NCBI RefSeq assembly: GCF_023740735.1
Contig: NZ_JAMRXH010000007.1
Location: 248,001 to 312,000, forward strand
Direction: 5' to 3'
Source of the DNA: Nocardia sp. CDC159
GTDB lineage: Bacteria > Actinomycetota > Actinomycetes > Mycobacteriales > Mycobacteriaceae
DNA: 64,000 nucleotides
Under the pieces are notes generated by a model. That model saw nothing but the letters and a program-made list of their open reading frames with translations. It ran no database searches and had not been told where the DNA came from. The position numbers and the translations under genes are program-made. Positions 43,813 through 52,501 of the stretch are shown piece after piece (the stretch's first letter is position 1; each line of letters opens with the position of its first letter).

Positions 43813-45519
43813 CTAGACCGAGGCGGCGGCCACCGGCGTATCGGCGCCCTCGGCCGCGGCGGGCTTGCGACGGCGGCGACGGCGGCGGGCGGGGGCGTCC
43901 GAACGCGGCTGCTCGGCGTCGCCGTCCGCATCGGGCGCGGCCTCGGCTTCGCCTGTGGCGTCGGGGTTCTCGGCCTCGGCGGACGTCTCACCCGAGCGGC
44001 GGCGGCGACGCCGACGGCGAGCGGGGCGTTCGGCATCCGAATCGGATTCCGGCGCAGCGGCTTCGGTGGTCTCGTCAGCCGAATCCGCTGCCGCGGAATC
44101 GCTTTCGATACCCTCGTCGCCACGCTCGACGACCTGGCCGCGGACGGTGCGCTTGCGGTTGCGCTTGCGCGGGGTGCGCTTCTCGCGCTCCACCACGACC
44201 GCGTCCTCCTCGCGCTCCGGCTTGCGGCACAGCGTGCCGGTGACGTCCTGCGGGATACCGAGATCGGCATACAGGTGCGGCGAGCGCGAATAGGTCTCCA
44301 CCGGCTCCGGAATGCCCAGGCCCAGCGCCGAATCGATGGCCGCCCAGCGGTTCAGCTCGTCCCAGTCGACCAGGGTGACCGCGACGCCGGTGCGCCCGGC
44401 GCGGCCGGTGCGCCCGATCCGGTGCACGTAGGTCTTCTCGTCCTCGGGGGTCTGATAGTTGATGACGTGGGTGACGTCGTCGATATCGATGCCGCGCGCG
44501 GCGACATCGGTGGCGACCAGCACGTCGATCTTGCCCTTGCGGAACTTGTCCAGCGCCTTCTCGCGCGCGATCTGCCCCAGATCGCCGTGTACGGCCCCGA
44601 CCGCGAAGCCGCGCTCGGCCAGCTCGTCGGCGACCTTCTGCGCGGTGCGCTTGGTGCGGGTGAAGATCATCGTCGCGCCGCGGCCCTCGGCCTGCAGGAT
44701 GCGCGCGATCACCTCGCCCTTGTCCAGCGCGTGCGCCCGGTAGACGAACTGCGCGGTGCGGTCGTGCACGGCCGAATCGTGCGGCTCCTCCGCGCGGATA
44801 TGGGTCGGCTTGTGCAGGAACGTGCGCGCCAGGGTGATGATCGGGCCGGGCATGGTCGCGGAGAACAGCATCGTCTGGCGCTGCGCGGGAACCATGGTCA
44901 GAATCCGCTCGATATCGGGCAGGAAGCCGAGGTCGAGCATTTCGTCGGCCTCGTCGAGCACCAGCACGCCGACCTTGCCGAGAATCAGATGCTGCTGCTC
45001 GGCCAGATCCAGCAGGCGGCCCGGCGTGCCCACGACGACGTCGACGCCGGAGCGCAGCGCGGCGATCTGCGATTCGTAGGGGCGCCCGCCGTAGATCGAG
45101 GCCACCCGCAGCGGCCCCTGATGGTTGGTCAGATACTTTCCGGCGTTCTCCAGATCCTGGGTGACCTGGACGCACAGCTCGCGGGTCGGCACGATGACCA
45201 GCGCGCGCGGGGTGCCGTCCAGGGCGGTGGTGCCGGAATCGGCGGTGGAAATTCGATGCAGCAGCGGAACGCCGAAACCGAAGGTCTTACCCATGCCCGT
45301 GCGGGCCTGGCCGATGAGATCCTCGCCGGCGAGCGCCAGCGGCAGTGTGAGTTCCTGGATCGCGAAGGTGCGCTCGATGCCGATCTCGCCGAGCGCGCGC
45401 ACGATTTCCGGGCGCACTCCCAATTCGGCGAATGTGGGGGCAGTGTGGTCGGAGTCCAGTTCGGCGGTCAACAGGGTGTCGGCCAGCCCCGGTTCCTGTT
45501 CGATGGTGATCTTGCTCAG
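43813..45519 (-). CDS. rhlE: DEAD-box RNA helicase (RhlE-type)
   Basis: A 568-residue ATP-dependent RNA helicase. Q-motif FAIQELTLPLAL, motif I ARTGMGKTFG, motif II VLVLDEADEML, motif III FSATMPG, and motif VI HRIGRTGRAGRTG are all present. The long C-terminus (about 385-568) is low complexity, Glu/Ala-rich, with Arg-rich blocks of eight and seven Arg that should bind RNA. Start choice is uncertain. A CTG at 45519 lies seven bases after AGGAAAGG; GTG codons at 45576 and 45558 are in frame but have no ribosome binding site. Position matches M. tuberculosis Rv3211. Confidence 0.92.
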   Translation of the reverse strand: MSKITIEQEPGLADTLLTAELDSDHTAPTFAELGVRPEIVRALGEIGIERTFAIQELTLPLALAGEDLIGQARTGMGKTFGFGVPLLHRISTADSGTTALDGTPRALVIVPTRELCVQVTQDLENAGKYLTNHQGPLRVASIYGGRPYESQIAALRSGVDVVVGTPGRLLDLAEQQHLILGKVGVLVLDEADEMLDLGFLPDIERILTMVPAQRQTMLFSATMPGPIITLARTFLHKPTHIRAEEPHDSAVHDRTAQFVYRAHALDKGEVIARILQAEGRGATMIFTRTKRTAQKVADELAERGFAVGAVHGDLGQIAREKALDKFRKGKIDVLVATDVAARGIDIDDVTHVINYQTPEDEKTYVHRIGRTGRAGRTGVAVTLVDWDELNRWAAIDSALGLGIPEPVETYSRSPHLYADLGIPQDVTGTLCRKPEREEDAVVVEREKRTPRKRNRKRTVRGQVVERGDEGIESDSAAADSADETTEAAAPESDSDAERPARRRRRRRRSGETSAEAENPDATGEAEAAPDADGDAEQPRSDAPARRRRRRRKPAAAEGADTPVAAASV

Positions 45520-45946
45520 GTTCTTACCTTTCCTCGTGTTATCGCATCCCGCGCGCACGAGGTGTGGAAAAGCCACATATCCGGCGGTGTGTCCACCTCG
45601 GCCACTGCGGGATGCCCGGTCGGCATCTACCTGGCGCGGCGCAATGGTGTCGCGGATGGTGCGCGCACATTATCGCTGGGCTCGAATATTCGTCGCCCAG
45701 GGTGATTGTAGCGTGATAGCTTCTTCTGCCCGATTTCCGCCACCCGCAAATACCGGTGGTACCCCCGGGCGCTTGTTCGGCGCTTCTTTCCTTCCGCTCC
45801 GCCGGCGTGCCGTCGGACGCTGCGCCACATGGCAATTCACCGACGGCGGTCGTTTTCCGGCCCCGCTCCGCGAGCTCGCTCGATCACCCCGACGGTGGCC
45901 AACACCACATATGTGAGACACGGTGTCACAGGATAGGTTCGGTGCC
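45520..45946. other. Large divergent intergenic region rhlE / hydrolase
   Basis: About 427 bases without a convincing gene; small frames here have no ribosome binding site or family features. Near the hydrolase end it holds a perfect palindrome CACATATGTG (45906-45915), an imperfect TGTGAGACA-CGG-TGTCACA (45913-45931), and TAGGTT (45934-45939), a -10-like hexamer seven bases before the hydrolase GTG. The side near rhlE may be a long leader, as is common for cold-regulated DEAD-box genes, but I see no known RNA motif. Confidence 0.4.
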
Positions 45947-47005
45947 GTGAGTCTGGCAGACACGGTGAGCACCGCCGCGCGCAACGCATGGGCCCTGACC
46001 TTCGGCGAGGGCATCCAACCCCCCGCACCGACCCCCTCGACCGTGCTGTGGGACGAGCCGCACCGGCAGCTGCGCCGCTTCGAGCGCCCCGACGGCTCCA
46101 CCGGCGGGACCGACGACGCCGCGGTGCTGCTGGTGCCCCCGCTGGCCGCCCCGGCCTTCTGTTTCGACCTGAGCCCCGAGCAGAGCCTCGCGCGCTTCCT
46201 GCTCGAATCCGGGCGGCACCCGTACGTGATCGACTACGGCGAGATCACCTTCGCCGACCGCCGCCTGGGCTTCGAGGACTGGGTCGACGACATCCTGCCC
46301 GACGCCATCGGGCGGGCCTCGGCCGATCGCGACGGCGCACCGGTGGATCTGATCGGCTGGTCGCTGGGCGGAATCCTGGCGCTGCTCACCGCGGCCGCCG
46401 ATGCCGCGCTGCCGATCCGCTCGATCACCGCGGTCGGCGCGCCGCTGGACTACGACAAGATGATCGGTGTCCCGCAGCTGCGAGCGGTCGCCCGGTTCAC
46501 CCGCGGCATGGCCACCTCCACGCTGGTGCGCGCGGCCGGTGGGGTGCCCGCCCCGCTGACCCGCCTGGGCTACCGGGCCGCCTCCTGGGAGCGGGAGCTG
46601 CGCCGCCCGCTGTTCATCGCCGCCAACCTGGCCGACGCCGAGACGCTGGCCCGGATGGAGATCATCGATCGCTTCCAGTCCCGGCTGCCCGGTTATCCGG
46701 GACGGCTGTACAACCAGCTGTGGAGCCGATTCATGCTGGCCAACGACATCGGCCGGGGTGTGGTGCGGCTGGGGGAGCGCGAGATCGCGCTGGCCGAGGT
46801 GATGGCGCCGGTGCTGCTGGTCGGCGGCCCGGACGATGTGATCACCCCGGCCGCGGCGGTCGAGCACGGCATCACCACGCTCACCGGGGCGCCCGAGGTG
46901 CGCTACGAGACCGCGCCGGGCAGCCACCTCGGCATCCTCGCCGGACCGGCCGCCCGGGACACGACGTGGACCTATCTGGAGAAGTTTCTGCGGGATGTGG
47001 CATGA
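45947..47005 (+). CDS. Alpha/beta hydrolase (PhaC/lipase-like)
   Basis: A 352-residue alpha/beta-fold hydrolase. The nucleophile elbow GWSLGG places Ser139. A candidate acid is Asp in VGGPDDVITP, and the catalytic His is in TAPGSHLGILAG. The YVIDYGEITFADRRLGFEDWVDDILPDAI stretch resembles polyhydroxyalkanoate synthase/depolymerase-like proteins, but the usual PhaC Cys nucleophile is Ser here, so an esterase or depolymerase role is more likely. GTG 45947 is chosen with TAGGTT seven bases upstream (leaderless). A ferritin-like gene follows 41 bases later. Confidence 0.8.
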   Translation: MSLADTVSTAARNAWALTFGEGIQPPAPTPSTVLWDEPHRQLRRFERPDGSTGGTDDAAVLLVPPLAAPAFCFDLSPEQSLARFLLESGRHPYVIDYGEITFADRRLGFEDWVDDILPDAIGRASADRDGAPVDLIGWSLGGILALLTAAADAALPIRSITAVGAPLDYDKMIGVPQLRAVARFTRGMATSTLVRAAGGVPAPLTRLGYRAASWERELRRPLFIAANLADAETLARMEIIDRFQSRLPGYPGRLYNQLWSRFMLANDIGRGVVRLGEREIALAEVMAPVLLVGGPDDVITPAAAVEHGITTLTGAPEVRYETAPGSHLGILAGPAARDTTWTYLEKFLRDVA

Positions 47006-47046
47006 CCGGGCGCGGGTCCGTCGCGGCCGGGACTAGGCTGGGCGGC

Positions 47047-47745
47047 ATGGGAGTTAACCCGTCTGCCGCACTGGGTGTTTCGACCGAGCCCAATCCCCGC
47101 ATCCCCGCCGATCACCCCGGCGTGACCGATCTGTTCGCCGTGCTCGCCTACGGCGAGATCTCAGCCTTCTACCGCCTGGCCGAGGAGGCGAAGCTCTCGC
47201 CGACGCTACGCGGCAAGGTCGCCGTGGCGAAGATGGCGGCCGCGGAGATGGCGCATTTCGACACCCTCGAGCAGGCGCTGTCGGCGCGCGGCGTCGACGT
47301 CTTCGACGCCATGGCCCCGTTCGTGCGGGCCCTGGACGCCTATCACGACTCCACCGACCCCTCCACGTGGCTCGAGTCGATGGTGAAGTTCTACGTGGGC
47401 GACGGCATCGCCGCCGACTTCTACACCGTGCTCGCCGATGCGCTGGCCCCCGAGGTGGCCACGGTCGTGCGCGATGTGCTCGCCGAGACCAGCCACTCCG
47501 AATTCGTCATCGAGGAGGTGCGCCGCGCGGTCGCCGAGAACCGCTCCGAGCGCGATCGGCTCACGCTGTGGGGTCGCCGCCTGCTCGGCGAGGCGATCAC
47601 CCAGGCGCAATACGTCATGGCCCAGCGCGACGAGCTGACCGAACTGGTGCTCGTCGCCACCGGCGATCTCACCGGCATCGCGGCCCTGTTCGAGCGCATG
47701 CAGGCCAGTCACGCCGAGCGCATGCGCGTGCTGGGACTGGGTTGA
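47047..47745 (+). CDS. Ferritin-like fold protein (MiaE-like)
   Basis: A 232-residue predicted non-haem di-iron helical-bundle protein. Candidate metal ligands are Glu in AVLAYGEISAFYR, the ExxH of AAAEMAHFDTLEQAL, and Glu/His of LAETSHSEFVIEEVRR, all in helices as in the tRNA hydroxylase MiaE. Such actinobacterial proteins are annotated as ferritin-like; the substrate is unknown. TAGGCT at 47034-47039 ends seven bases before ATG 47047 with no ribosome binding site, so leaderless expression is likely. It corresponds to M. tuberculosis Rv3210c. Confidence 0.78.
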   Translation: MGVNPSAALGVSTEPNPRIPADHPGVTDLFAVLAYGEISAFYRLAEEAKLSPTLRGKVAVAKMAAAEMAHFDTLEQALSARGVDVFDAMAPFVRALDAYHDSTDPSTWLESMVKFYVGDGIAADFYTVLADALAPEVATVVRDVLAETSHSEFVIEEVRRAVAENRSERDRLTLWGRRLLGEAITQAQYVMAQRDELTELVLVATGDLTGIAALFERMQASHAERMRVLGLG

Positions 47746-47841
47746 CCGTTTCGCTGAAAGCGCAGACCGCGCATCACTTCACGCCGCTGCCCTGCACTAG
47801 CCTGAGCAGGACAGCTGCATTGTGACCTTAGGAGGATGGCC

Positions 47842-48069
47842 GTGGAGGTCAAGATCGGTATTTCGGACAGCCCGCGCGAGCTCGTGATCACCAGCTCGCA
47901 GACCCCGCAGGAGGTCGAGGCGCTGGTGTCCGGTGCGCTGCAGGGCAACGGTGGCGTGCTGTCGCTGACCGACGAGAAGGGCCGCAAGTACCTGATCCAG
48001 GCCAACAAGGTCGCCTACGTGGAGATCGGCACCTCGACCAGCGGCCGGGTCGGCTTCGCCGCCGTCTAG
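47842..48069 (+). CDS. DUF3107 family protein (TB9.4-like)
   Basis: A 75-residue protein conserved across mycolic actinobacteria, function unknown. It contains VKIGISDSPRELVITSSQTPQEVEAL and DEKGRKYLIQANKVAYVEIG. AGGAGG occupies 47830-47835. ATG 47836 would follow it directly with no spacer, whereas GTG 47842 lies six bases away and gives MEVKIGISDSPREL, as in the M. tuberculosis homologue (Rv3208A). GTG 47842 is therefore preferred. A strong terminator follows. Confidence 0.85.
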   Translation: MEVKIGISDSPRELVITSSQTPQEVEALVSGALQGNGGVLSLTDEKGRKYLIQANKVAYVEIGTSTSGRVGFAAV

Positions 48070-48082
48070 AGGTACGCACGCG

Positions 48083-48123
48083 AAAGGCGGCGAGGCTCGC
48101 ACCGAGCCTCGCCGCCTTTTTCG
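48083..48123. terminator. Strong terminator between DUF3107 and TetR genes
   Basis: Perfect 17-base arms at 48083-48099 and 48103-48119, loop CAC, with five T after the stem core on the plus strand (and A-rich on the other side, so it can also serve the convergent tetR gene). Confidence 0.92.
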
Positions 48124-48127
48124 CGTC

Positions 48128-48790
48128 CTATCCCTGGGGGTGCAGGGGCACGCGGGACAGACCGCCCCAGCACAGCTGCACGGTGGTGTCGACGGCCTCC
48201 TCCTTGGGGATCGGGCGGTCGGCCTCGAGCCAGTAGCGGGCGGTGATCTGGCTGGCGCCCACCAGTCCGACGGCGAGGATGCGGGCCCGGTACGGATCCA
48301 GGCCGGAGTCGTGCGCGACCAGGTCGAAGACCGCGTCCACGCACGCCTCGGTGGCCTGTTCCACCCGGCGCTGCACCTGCGGCTCGCTGGTCAGATCGGA
48401 TTCGAAGACCAGGCGGAAGCCCTGGGTCTCGTGATCGACGAAGTCGAAGTAGGCCGCGACCGCGGCGCGCACGCGCTGGCGGTTGTCGGTGGTGGAGCGC
48501 AGCGCCTGGCGCACGCTCGACACCAGGGCGTCGATGTAGTTCTGCAGCACCGCGAGATAGAGCTCGAGCTTGCTCGAGAAGTGCTGATACAGCACGGGTT
48601 TGGAAACCCCGGCGCACTGCGAGATCTCGTCCATGCCGGCGGCGTGGTACCCGCGTAGCACGAAGACCTCGCTGGCGGCGGCGAGCAGTTGCGCTCGACG
48701 AGCGTCGCGGGGCAGGCGCGTTCCGCGCTTGCTCGGCATGGCCTCGGATGACAGTCTTTGCGACGTCATCCGGTCCACGAGGTCTGTCAT
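48128..48790 (-). CDS. TetR-family transcriptional regulator (Rv3208-like)
   Basis: A 220-residue TetR-type regulator. The HTH is RRAQLLAAASEVFVLRGYHAAGMDEISQCAGVSKPVLYQHF, read in segments: a helix AQLLAAASEVF, then GMDEISQCAGVSKPVLYQHFSSK. The C-terminal ligand domain is conserved with mycobacterial Rv3208. The ATG at 48790 lies seven bases after GGGAG. The effector and targets are unknown. It converges on the DUF3107 gene. Confidence 0.9.
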   Translation of the reverse strand: MTDLVDRMTSQRLSSEAMPSKRGTRLPRDARRAQLLAAASEVFVLRGYHAAGMDEISQCAGVSKPVLYQHFSSKLELYLAVLQNYIDALVSSVRQALRSTTDNRQRVRAAVAAYFDFVDHETQGFRLVFESDLTSEPQVQRRVEQATEACVDAVFDLVAHDSGLDPYRARILAVGLVGASQITARYWLEADRPIPKEEAVDTTVQLCWGGLSRVPLHPQG

Positions 48791-49087
48791 TTCGGCTCTC
48801 CCAATCGAATCCCGGCTCGGAAAATGGGTGTGCACGGGTATCCCACGAACGATACTCGCATGCGGGGCCGCGTGCTGATCCCGGTTCTCACACTATTGCG
48901 GTCGTCCAAGTCCGTTCCGGATCACGCCGCGGAGCGGGACGAGTGACCAATATCTACACACTATTGGCAATCGGTCAGTAACCGGTTGCCCCGAGAAATC
49001 TCGCACAGCGGTGAGAAATCTCGCAACCCCTGAAGCTCGGGTCACGTCCCCGGGTGTCCCCGGGCGGGTTGTGAGACGCTGAATGTC

Positions 49088-50224
49088 GTGACCGACCAAC
49101 GGGGCAGATCGACCGGCGGGCGCGATTCGCGTCGCCCCGTGGGCGCTGTCTCCGCCCGGGTGAGTGCCCTGGGATCGAGACGCAAGGGTAAACCACAGCC
49201 GGAGATCTACGATCCACTCGGCCTCTACACCTCCCCGGCGGAGGCCGAGGAGCCGCAGCTCACCCACCTGGTCGACCGGTCGCACCAGCCGCTGCGCGCC
49301 CGCTGGGATCCGCTCGCGGAGGACTCCCCGGCCCGGCCGCGACCCGATCGCGAGACGACCAAGCAGAGCCGGATCGGCCGCTTCGTCTCCACCTACGGCT
49401 GGCGCGCCTATGCGTTACCGGTGCTGTTCGTGATCACCGTGCTGGTCGTCGTCGACGCCGTCAAGGGGGGTGGAGACGAGGGGAGCGGCGCACCCGGTCT
49501 GGGACGGCTCAGCCAGCGCACCGCGAAAGCGGGCGGCGTCATCGGCGCACCGCCCAAGGGGGACGGCAAATTCGCGGCCGATCTGCCCACGGGCACGCTG
49601 CCCGACGGCGGCCCGTTCGCCGAGACGGCCGCCGGCACCTGGCATCCGGTACCGGGCACCAGCGGCACCGTCGGCGCGACGCAGGGGCAGGTGTTCACCT
49701 ACACCGTGGAGGTCGAGGACGGTATCGACACCACCGCCCTGGGCGGTGACGCCGCCGTCGCCAAGATGGTCGATGCCACCCTGGCCAATCCCAAGAGCTG
49801 GATCCACGATCCCAAATTCGCCTTCCGCCGCATCGATACCGGGGAGCCCGACTTCCGCGTCTCGCTGACCTCGCGCAAGACCACCGAATCCGCCTGCGGC
49901 TTCGAGATTCCGATCGACTCGTCCTGCTACAACTCCGATCTGGACCGGGTGATCCTGTCCGAGGTGCGCTGGGTGCGCGGGGCGGTGTCGTTCGAGGGCG
50001 ATATCGGCTCGTACCGGCAGTATCTGATCAACCACGAGGTCGGCCACGCCATCGGCTATCACGAACACCAGCCCTGCGGCACCGACGGCGGCCTGGCCCC
50101 GGTGATGATGCAGCAGACCTTCGGCACCCGCAACAACGACATCGCCAAGCTCGACCCGCAGGGCGTGGTCCCGATGGACGGCAAGAAATGCCGCTTCAAC
50201 CCCTGGCCGTATCCCACGGGGTAG
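49088..50224 (+). CDS. Membrane-anchored DUF3152 protein with metzincin-like zinc motif
   Basis: A 378-residue protein with a cytoplasmic N-terminus (about 1-105), one transmembrane helix (about 108-128), a Gly/Pro-rich linker and an extracytoplasmic DUF3152 domain. The domain contains NHEVGHAIGYHEHQPC, an HExxHxxGxxH zinc-protease motif with His316, His320 and His326. A Met-containing turn follows in VMMQQTFGTRN. This suggests a metzincin-type peptidase at the cell surface; the substrate is unknown. Four Cys in the domain may form disulphides. It corresponds to M. tuberculosis Rv3207c. GTG start at 49088. Confidence 0.85.
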   Translation: MTDQRGRSTGGRDSRRPVGAVSARVSALGSRRKGKPQPEIYDPLGLYTSPAEAEEPQLTHLVDRSHQPLRARWDPLAEDSPARPRPDRETTKQSRIGRFVSTYGWRAYALPVLFVITVLVVVDAVKGGGDEGSGAPGLGRLSQRTAKAGGVIGAPPKGDGKFAADLPTGTLPDGGPFAETAAGTWHPVPGTSGTVGATQGQVFTYTVEVEDGIDTTALGGDAAVAKMVDATLANPKSWIHDPKFAFRRIDTGEPDFRVSLTSRKTTESACGFEIPIDSSCYNSDLDRVILSEVRWVRGAVSFEGDIGSYRQYLINHEVGHAIGYHEHQPCGTDGGLAPVMMQQTFGTRNNDIAKLDPQGVVPMDGKKCRFNPWPYPTG

Positions 50225-50316
50225 TGCTGGGGCAGGATGGTCGGGAAGAACCGCTCGATGCGCCGTGTTGCACGGGTGAGCGTGATCGGCGAATTCTATT
50301 CGAGGAGTCTGACGAC

Positions 50317-51501
50317 GTGTCATCACCAAAGTCCCTGCCGCCATTGGTCGAGCCGGCCGCGGAGCTGACCAGGGATGAGGTCGCCCGCTACAGCCGCCAT
50401 CTGATCATTCCCGATCTGGGCGTGGACGGGCAGAAGCGGTTGAAGAATGCCAAGGTGCTGGTGATCGGCGCGGGCGGGCTCGGCTCCCCTGCGCTGCTGT
50501 ATCTGGCCGCGGCCGGGGTCGGCACGCTGGGCATCGTGGAATTCGACGAGGTGGACGCCTCGAATCTGCAGCGGCAGATCATTCACGGCGAATCCGATAT
50601 CGGGCGCTCCAAGGCCGATTCGGCGCGCGACTCGATTCTGGAGATCAACTCCGGCATCGATGTCGAGCTGCACAAGTTCCGACTCGACAACGACAACGCG
50701 GTCGAGCTGTTCTCCCGCTACGACCTGATCGTCGACGGCACCGACAATTTCGCCACCCGCTATCTGGTCAACGACGCGGCGGTGCTGGCCGGTAAGCCCT
50801 ACGTGTGGGGCTCGATCTACCGCTTCGAGGGCCAGGTCTCGGTGTTCTGGGAGGACGCCCCCGACGGCCGCGGCATCAACTACCGCGACCTCTATCCGGA
50901 GGCCCCGCCGCCGGGCATGGTGCCCTCCTGCGCCGAGGGCGGCGTGCTGGGCGTGCTGTGCGCGTCCATCGGTTCGATCATGGTGACCGAGGCGATCAAG
51001 CTGATCACCGGCATCGGCGAGCCGCTGCTGGGCCGGTTGATGGTCTACGACGCACTGGATATGAACTACCGGACGATCAAGCTGCGCCGCGATCCGGAGC
51101 GCAAGCCGATCACCGAGCTGATCGACTACGACGCGTTCTGCGGCGTGGTGTCCGAGGAGGGTCAGGCCGCTGCCGCGGGCTCGACCGTCACCGCGCGCGA
51201 GCTCAAGGACATGCTCGACGCGGGTAAGGACGTCGCGATCATCGATGTCCGCGAGCCGGTCGAGTGGGACATCGTGCGCATCGACGGCGCGACGCTGGTG
51301 CCCAAGGACCGCATCCTGTCCGGTGAGGCGCTGGCCGAGCTGCCGCAGAACCGCCCGATCGTGTTGCACTGCAAGACCGGTGTGCGTTCGGCCGAGGCCC
51401 TGGCCGCGCTCAAGCGCGCCGGCTTCGCCGATGCGACGCATCTGCAGGGCGGAATCATCGCCTGGGCCAAGCAGATCGACCCCTCGCTGCCGGTGTACTG
51501 A
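50317..51501 (+). CDS. moeZ: Sulfur-carrier adenylyltransferase/sulfurtransferase MoeZ
   Basis: A 394-residue fusion of a MoeB/ThiF adenylation domain (about 1-275) and a rhodanese domain (about 300-394). It activates and thiolates small sulfur carriers for molybdenum cofactor, thiamine and thioquinolobactin-type or CysO-dependent cysteine pathways. The ATP site is VIGAGGLGSPALLYLAAAG, the adenylation-domain Cys205 lies in VPSCAEGG, and the rhodanese active-site Cys352 in LHCKTGVRS. The GTG follows GAGGAG. Corresponds to M. tuberculosis Rv3206c. Confidence 0.95.
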   Translation: MSSPKSLPPLVEPAAELTRDEVARYSRHLIIPDLGVDGQKRLKNAKVLVIGAGGLGSPALLYLAAAGVGTLGIVEFDEVDASNLQRQIIHGESDIGRSKADSARDSILEINSGIDVELHKFRLDNDNAVELFSRYDLIVDGTDNFATRYLVNDAAVLAGKPYVWGSIYRFEGQVSVFWEDAPDGRGINYRDLYPEAPPPGMVPSCAEGGVLGVLCASIGSIMVTEAIKLITGIGEPLLGRLMVYDALDMNYRTIKLRRDPERKPITELIDYDAFCGVVSEEGQAAAAGSTVTARELKDMLDAGKDVAIIDVREPVEWDIVRIDGATLVPKDRILSGEALAELPQNRPIVLHCKTGVRSAEALAALKRAGFADATHLQGGIIAWAKQIDPSLPVY

Positions 51502-51553
51502 CGCTCCGGCGCGGCGGCGGGACCCGGCAAAGACCCGGGAGTACGGTACGGCC

Positions 51554-52405
51554 GTGACTTCTGTGGAACCGCCCGAACACGTGCGTGCCACGTTCGGACT
51601 TCGCGAAGAAACCCCGATCGCCCTTGGCGATTGGGACGGCGGCTGGCGCTGCGGCGATGTGGTGCTCAGCCCGGTGGCCGACCACGCGCGCGCCGCGTGG
51701 TCGGCCAAGGTTCGCGAAACCCTGAAGGTGGACGGGCTACGGCTGGCGCGCCCGGTGCGCGCGACCGACGGTCGGTACGTCGTATCCGGTTGGCGAGCGG
51801 ACACCTACCTCGAGGGCACGCCCGAGCCGCGGCACGACGAGGTGGTGTCGGTGTCGCTGCGACTGCATCAGGCCACCGCCAAGCTGGATCGCCCGCGCTT
51901 CCTGGTGCAGCAGCCGATCGCGCCGTGGGTGGACGTCGACGTCTTCGTGGCCGCCGATCGCGCGGCCTGGGAACCGGTTCCGTTGCGCAGCCTCAAGATC
52001 GGCGGCATGCTGCCGGTCACCTCGCCCGACGGACAGCGCAGCCTGGAGATGCTCGCGCAGCTGGCCACCCTGCGCAAACCGGTGCAGTCCCCGCCGCAGC
52101 TGGTGCACGGCGATCTGTTCGGCACGGTGCTGTTCGCCGGGGCGCAGACCCCCGGCCTGACCGATATCACCCCGTACTGGCGGCCCGCGCCGTGGGCGGC
52201 CGGGGTCATCGTGGTCGACGCTCTGTCCTGGGGCGGTGCGGACGACGGTTTATTACAGCGCTGGGCCGACCTACCCGAATGGCCGCAGATGGTGTTGCGG
52301 GCGGTCATGTTTCGGCTCGCCGTGCACGCATTACATCCCCGCTCCACCCCGGAGGCATTCCCGGGCCTGGCCCGCACGGCCGATATGGTCCGCCTCATCG
52401 TCTGA
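51554..52405 (+). CDS. TIGR02569 family protein (Rv3205c-like)
   Basis: A 283-residue cytoplasmic protein of an actinobacteria-specific family with remote resemblance to aminoglycoside-phosphotransferase-like kinases: PPQLVHGDLFGTVLF looks like the HGD catalytic loop and VIVVDALSWGGAD like the following metal-binding segment. No biochemical function is established. GTG 51554 is preceded by TACGGT (51542-51547) six bases away, so probably leaderless. It is the last gene of the block shared with mycobacteria; a hairpin and the nitrate module follow. Confidence 0.8.
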   Translation: MTSVEPPEHVRATFGLREETPIALGDWDGGWRCGDVVLSPVADHARAAWSAKVRETLKVDGLRLARPVRATDGRYVVSGWRADTYLEGTPEPRHDEVVSVSLRLHQATAKLDRPRFLVQQPIAPWVDVDVFVAADRAAWEPVPLRSLKIGGMLPVTSPDGQRSLEMLAQLATLRKPVQSPPQLVHGDLFGTVLFAGAQTPGLTDITPYWRPAPWAAGVIVVDALSWGGADDGLLQRWADLPEWPQMVLRAVMFRLAVHALHPRSTPEAFPGLARTADMVRLIV

Positions 52406-52425
52406 AAGTCCCTGTGCGCGAGGGC

Positions 52426-52471
52426 CGAAAGCCGTGCCGGGGATGAAGCGGTTGGCCCGGCACGGCTTTCG
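52426..52471. terminator. Hairpin between TIGR02569 gene and narK
   Basis: Perfect 16-base arms at 52426-52441 and 52456-52471 with a 14-base loop, between convergent genes. It also marks the end of the mycobacterial-type gene order. Confidence 0.8.
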
Positions 52472-52501
52472 ATTGTGGGAGCGGGTATCGGCTCCCGGCT
52501 T

